Shown here: one piece after another, positions 6,546-7,141 of the stretch
Layout of the letters: each line of letters starts with the position of its first letter
Position numbering within the stretch: the stretch's first letter is position 1
DNA from: an uncultured Erysipelotrichaceae bacterium
GTDB lineage: Bacteria > Bacillota_I > Bacilli_A > RFN20 > CAG-826
DNA: 7,141 nt
Assembly: GCA_902791085.1 (NCBI GenBank)
Contig: CADAUN010000070.1
Coordinates: 1-7,141 of the forward strand
Direction: 5' to 3'
Program-made: the position numbers and the translations under genes
The notes under the pieces: generated by a model
What the model was told of the DNA's origin: nothing
Database searches by the model: none
The model's input: only the letters and a program-made list of their open reading frames with translations

Positions 6546-7141
6546 TGTTTTTCCTCAATGGCTTCTTCGCAACGGGCGCATAACGTAACGCCATTCTCCC
6601 GTTTGACGGCATCTTTTTTATGGAGACGGCAACGTTCGCATAAAGGATCGTTGTCCACTTCGATGACAATCGAATCTTCGCCTTTTTCGACTGTGGCTTC
6701 GCTTACTCCAAACAAACGGGCGCGTTCAGCCCCATCGACGCTCTTTAATAAAGATACCAAATTTTCATCCGGGAGATGAAGGATTGCTTTGGCGTCGCTT
6801 GATGAACCGATATGCCCTTTGGCTCGTTCTTCTTCTAGGGCTTTTAAGACGCGATCGCGTAACGACAAGAATTGTTGATACTCCATCAAATCCTTTGGCT
6901 CATAATGATGGCTTTCTTCCACCATGCGTTCCAATTGAGGAGCGGCTTTCTTCACGCCAGGAAGATAGGAATAAACTTCGTCCATCGTAAAGGAAAGGAT
7001 TGGGTTCCAAAGCAAGCAAAGCTCATAAGTCAATGAATATAAGACGTATTGAACCGCTTTTCTTCGTGGCGCATCCGCCGCTTCGCAATATAAGATGTCT
7101 TTGGCAAAATCGAGATAAAAGGAAGATAACTCCACCATAAA
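6542..7141 (-). CDS. ileS: Isoleucyl-tRNA synthetase, C-terminal part (5' end outside window)
   Basis: IleRS charges tRNA-Ile with isoleucine in the cytoplasm. Only the last 199 residues are in the window; the frame stays open across the edge (TTT at 7139-7141), so the Met at 7138 is internal. The segment is the helical anticodon-binding domain, opening with the characteristic SSFYLDFAKDILYCEAAD and continuing through ILSFTMDEVYSYLPG. It is followed by the C-terminal zinc-binding module: two CxxC pairs, CERC and CARC, about 20 residues apart near the end. The HIGH and KMSKS active-site motifs and the editing domain would lie outside. The stop is TGA, overlapping the lspA start, which shows that TGA is not read as Trp here. 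This is the first gene visible in the leftward operon; its promoter and any T-box leader are not in the window. Confidence 0.95.
   Translation of the reverse strand, partial: FMVELSSFYLDFAKDILYCEAADAPRRKAVQYVLYSLTYELCLLWNPILSFTMDEVYSYLPGVKKAAPQLERMVEESHHYEPKDLMEYQQFLSLRDRVLKALEEERAKGHIGSSSDAKAILHLPDENLVSLLKSVDGAERARLFGVSEATVEKGEDSIVIEVDNDPLCERCRLHKKDAVKRENGVTLCARCEEAIEEKQ
6552..6556 (-). promoter_or_regulatory. Ribosome-binding site of lspA
   Basis: GAGGA on the minus strand ends 6 bases before the lspA ATG at 6545, inside the last codons of ileS. With the ATGA stop/start overlap it supports translational coupling and the long N-terminal form of LspA. Confidence 0.75.

Noticed and set aside
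6363..6779. Open frame of 138 codons on the plus strand across ileS/lspA
   Set aside because: It is a shadow of the opposite-strand genes; the translation shows no domain.
6542..7138. A complete 198-residue zinc-finger protein starting at ATG 7138
   Set aside because: The frame stays open past the window edge, and the content is the anticodon-binding domain plus zinc module of IleRS, so this Met is internal.

Overview
This window is a compact bacterial housekeeping segment, coding almost end to end, with six protein genes. By gene content and order it looks like a member of the Bacillota (Bacilli or a related lineage). It has a MutS2 with a C-terminal Smr domain, an RNase HIII with a TBP-like N-terminal domain, and the ileS-lspA-rluD-like order familiar from Bacillus and Staphylococcus. 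Base composition is moderate, roughly mid-40s % G+C by eye. TGA acts as a stop (end of ileS) and Trp is TGG, so the standard bacterial code applies and the organism is not a code-4 mollicute. The species cannot be named from the sequence alone.

Layout: positions 1-1710 hold uvrC (minus strand, 3' end cut off by the window edge). Positions 1713-4031 hold mutS2 (minus), two bases upstream of uvrC and evidently in the same transcript. Positions 4032-4103 are a short divergent spacer with an extended -10 promoter on each strand. Positions 4104-5015 hold rnhC (plus). From 7141 down to 5004 runs a tightly packed minus-strand operon, ileS (5' end outside the window), lspA and a rluD-family pseudouridine synthase. 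Its genes are joined by a 4-base ATGA overlap and a 3-base gap, and lspA and rluD each have a clear Shine-Dalgarno sequence. No stretch over 300 bases lacks a gene.

The genes fall into two groups. One handles nucleic-acid maintenance: UvrC in nucleotide excision repair, MutS2 in recombination control or rescue of collided ribosomes, and RNase HIII in removing RNA from RNA/DNA hybrids. The other handles translation and the envelope: isoleucyl-tRNA synthetase, lipoprotein signal peptidase and a 23S rRNA pseudouridine synthase. In Bacillus, rnhC, mutS2 and uvrC lie in one neighbourhood on the same strand. Here rnhC is inverted and divergent from mutS2.

I found no mobile element, CRISPR array, RNA gene or new multi-gene system. 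The points worth a second look are regulatory and structural. Both divergent promoters sit so close to their start codons that rnhC, and probably mutS2, should give leaderless or nearly leaderless mRNAs. The ileS-lspA-rluD operon appears to end at a perfect 24-base palindrome with a U-tract on the minus strand only, buried inside the coding region of the convergent rnhC. The MutS2 Smr domain has lost the usual LDxRG motif.
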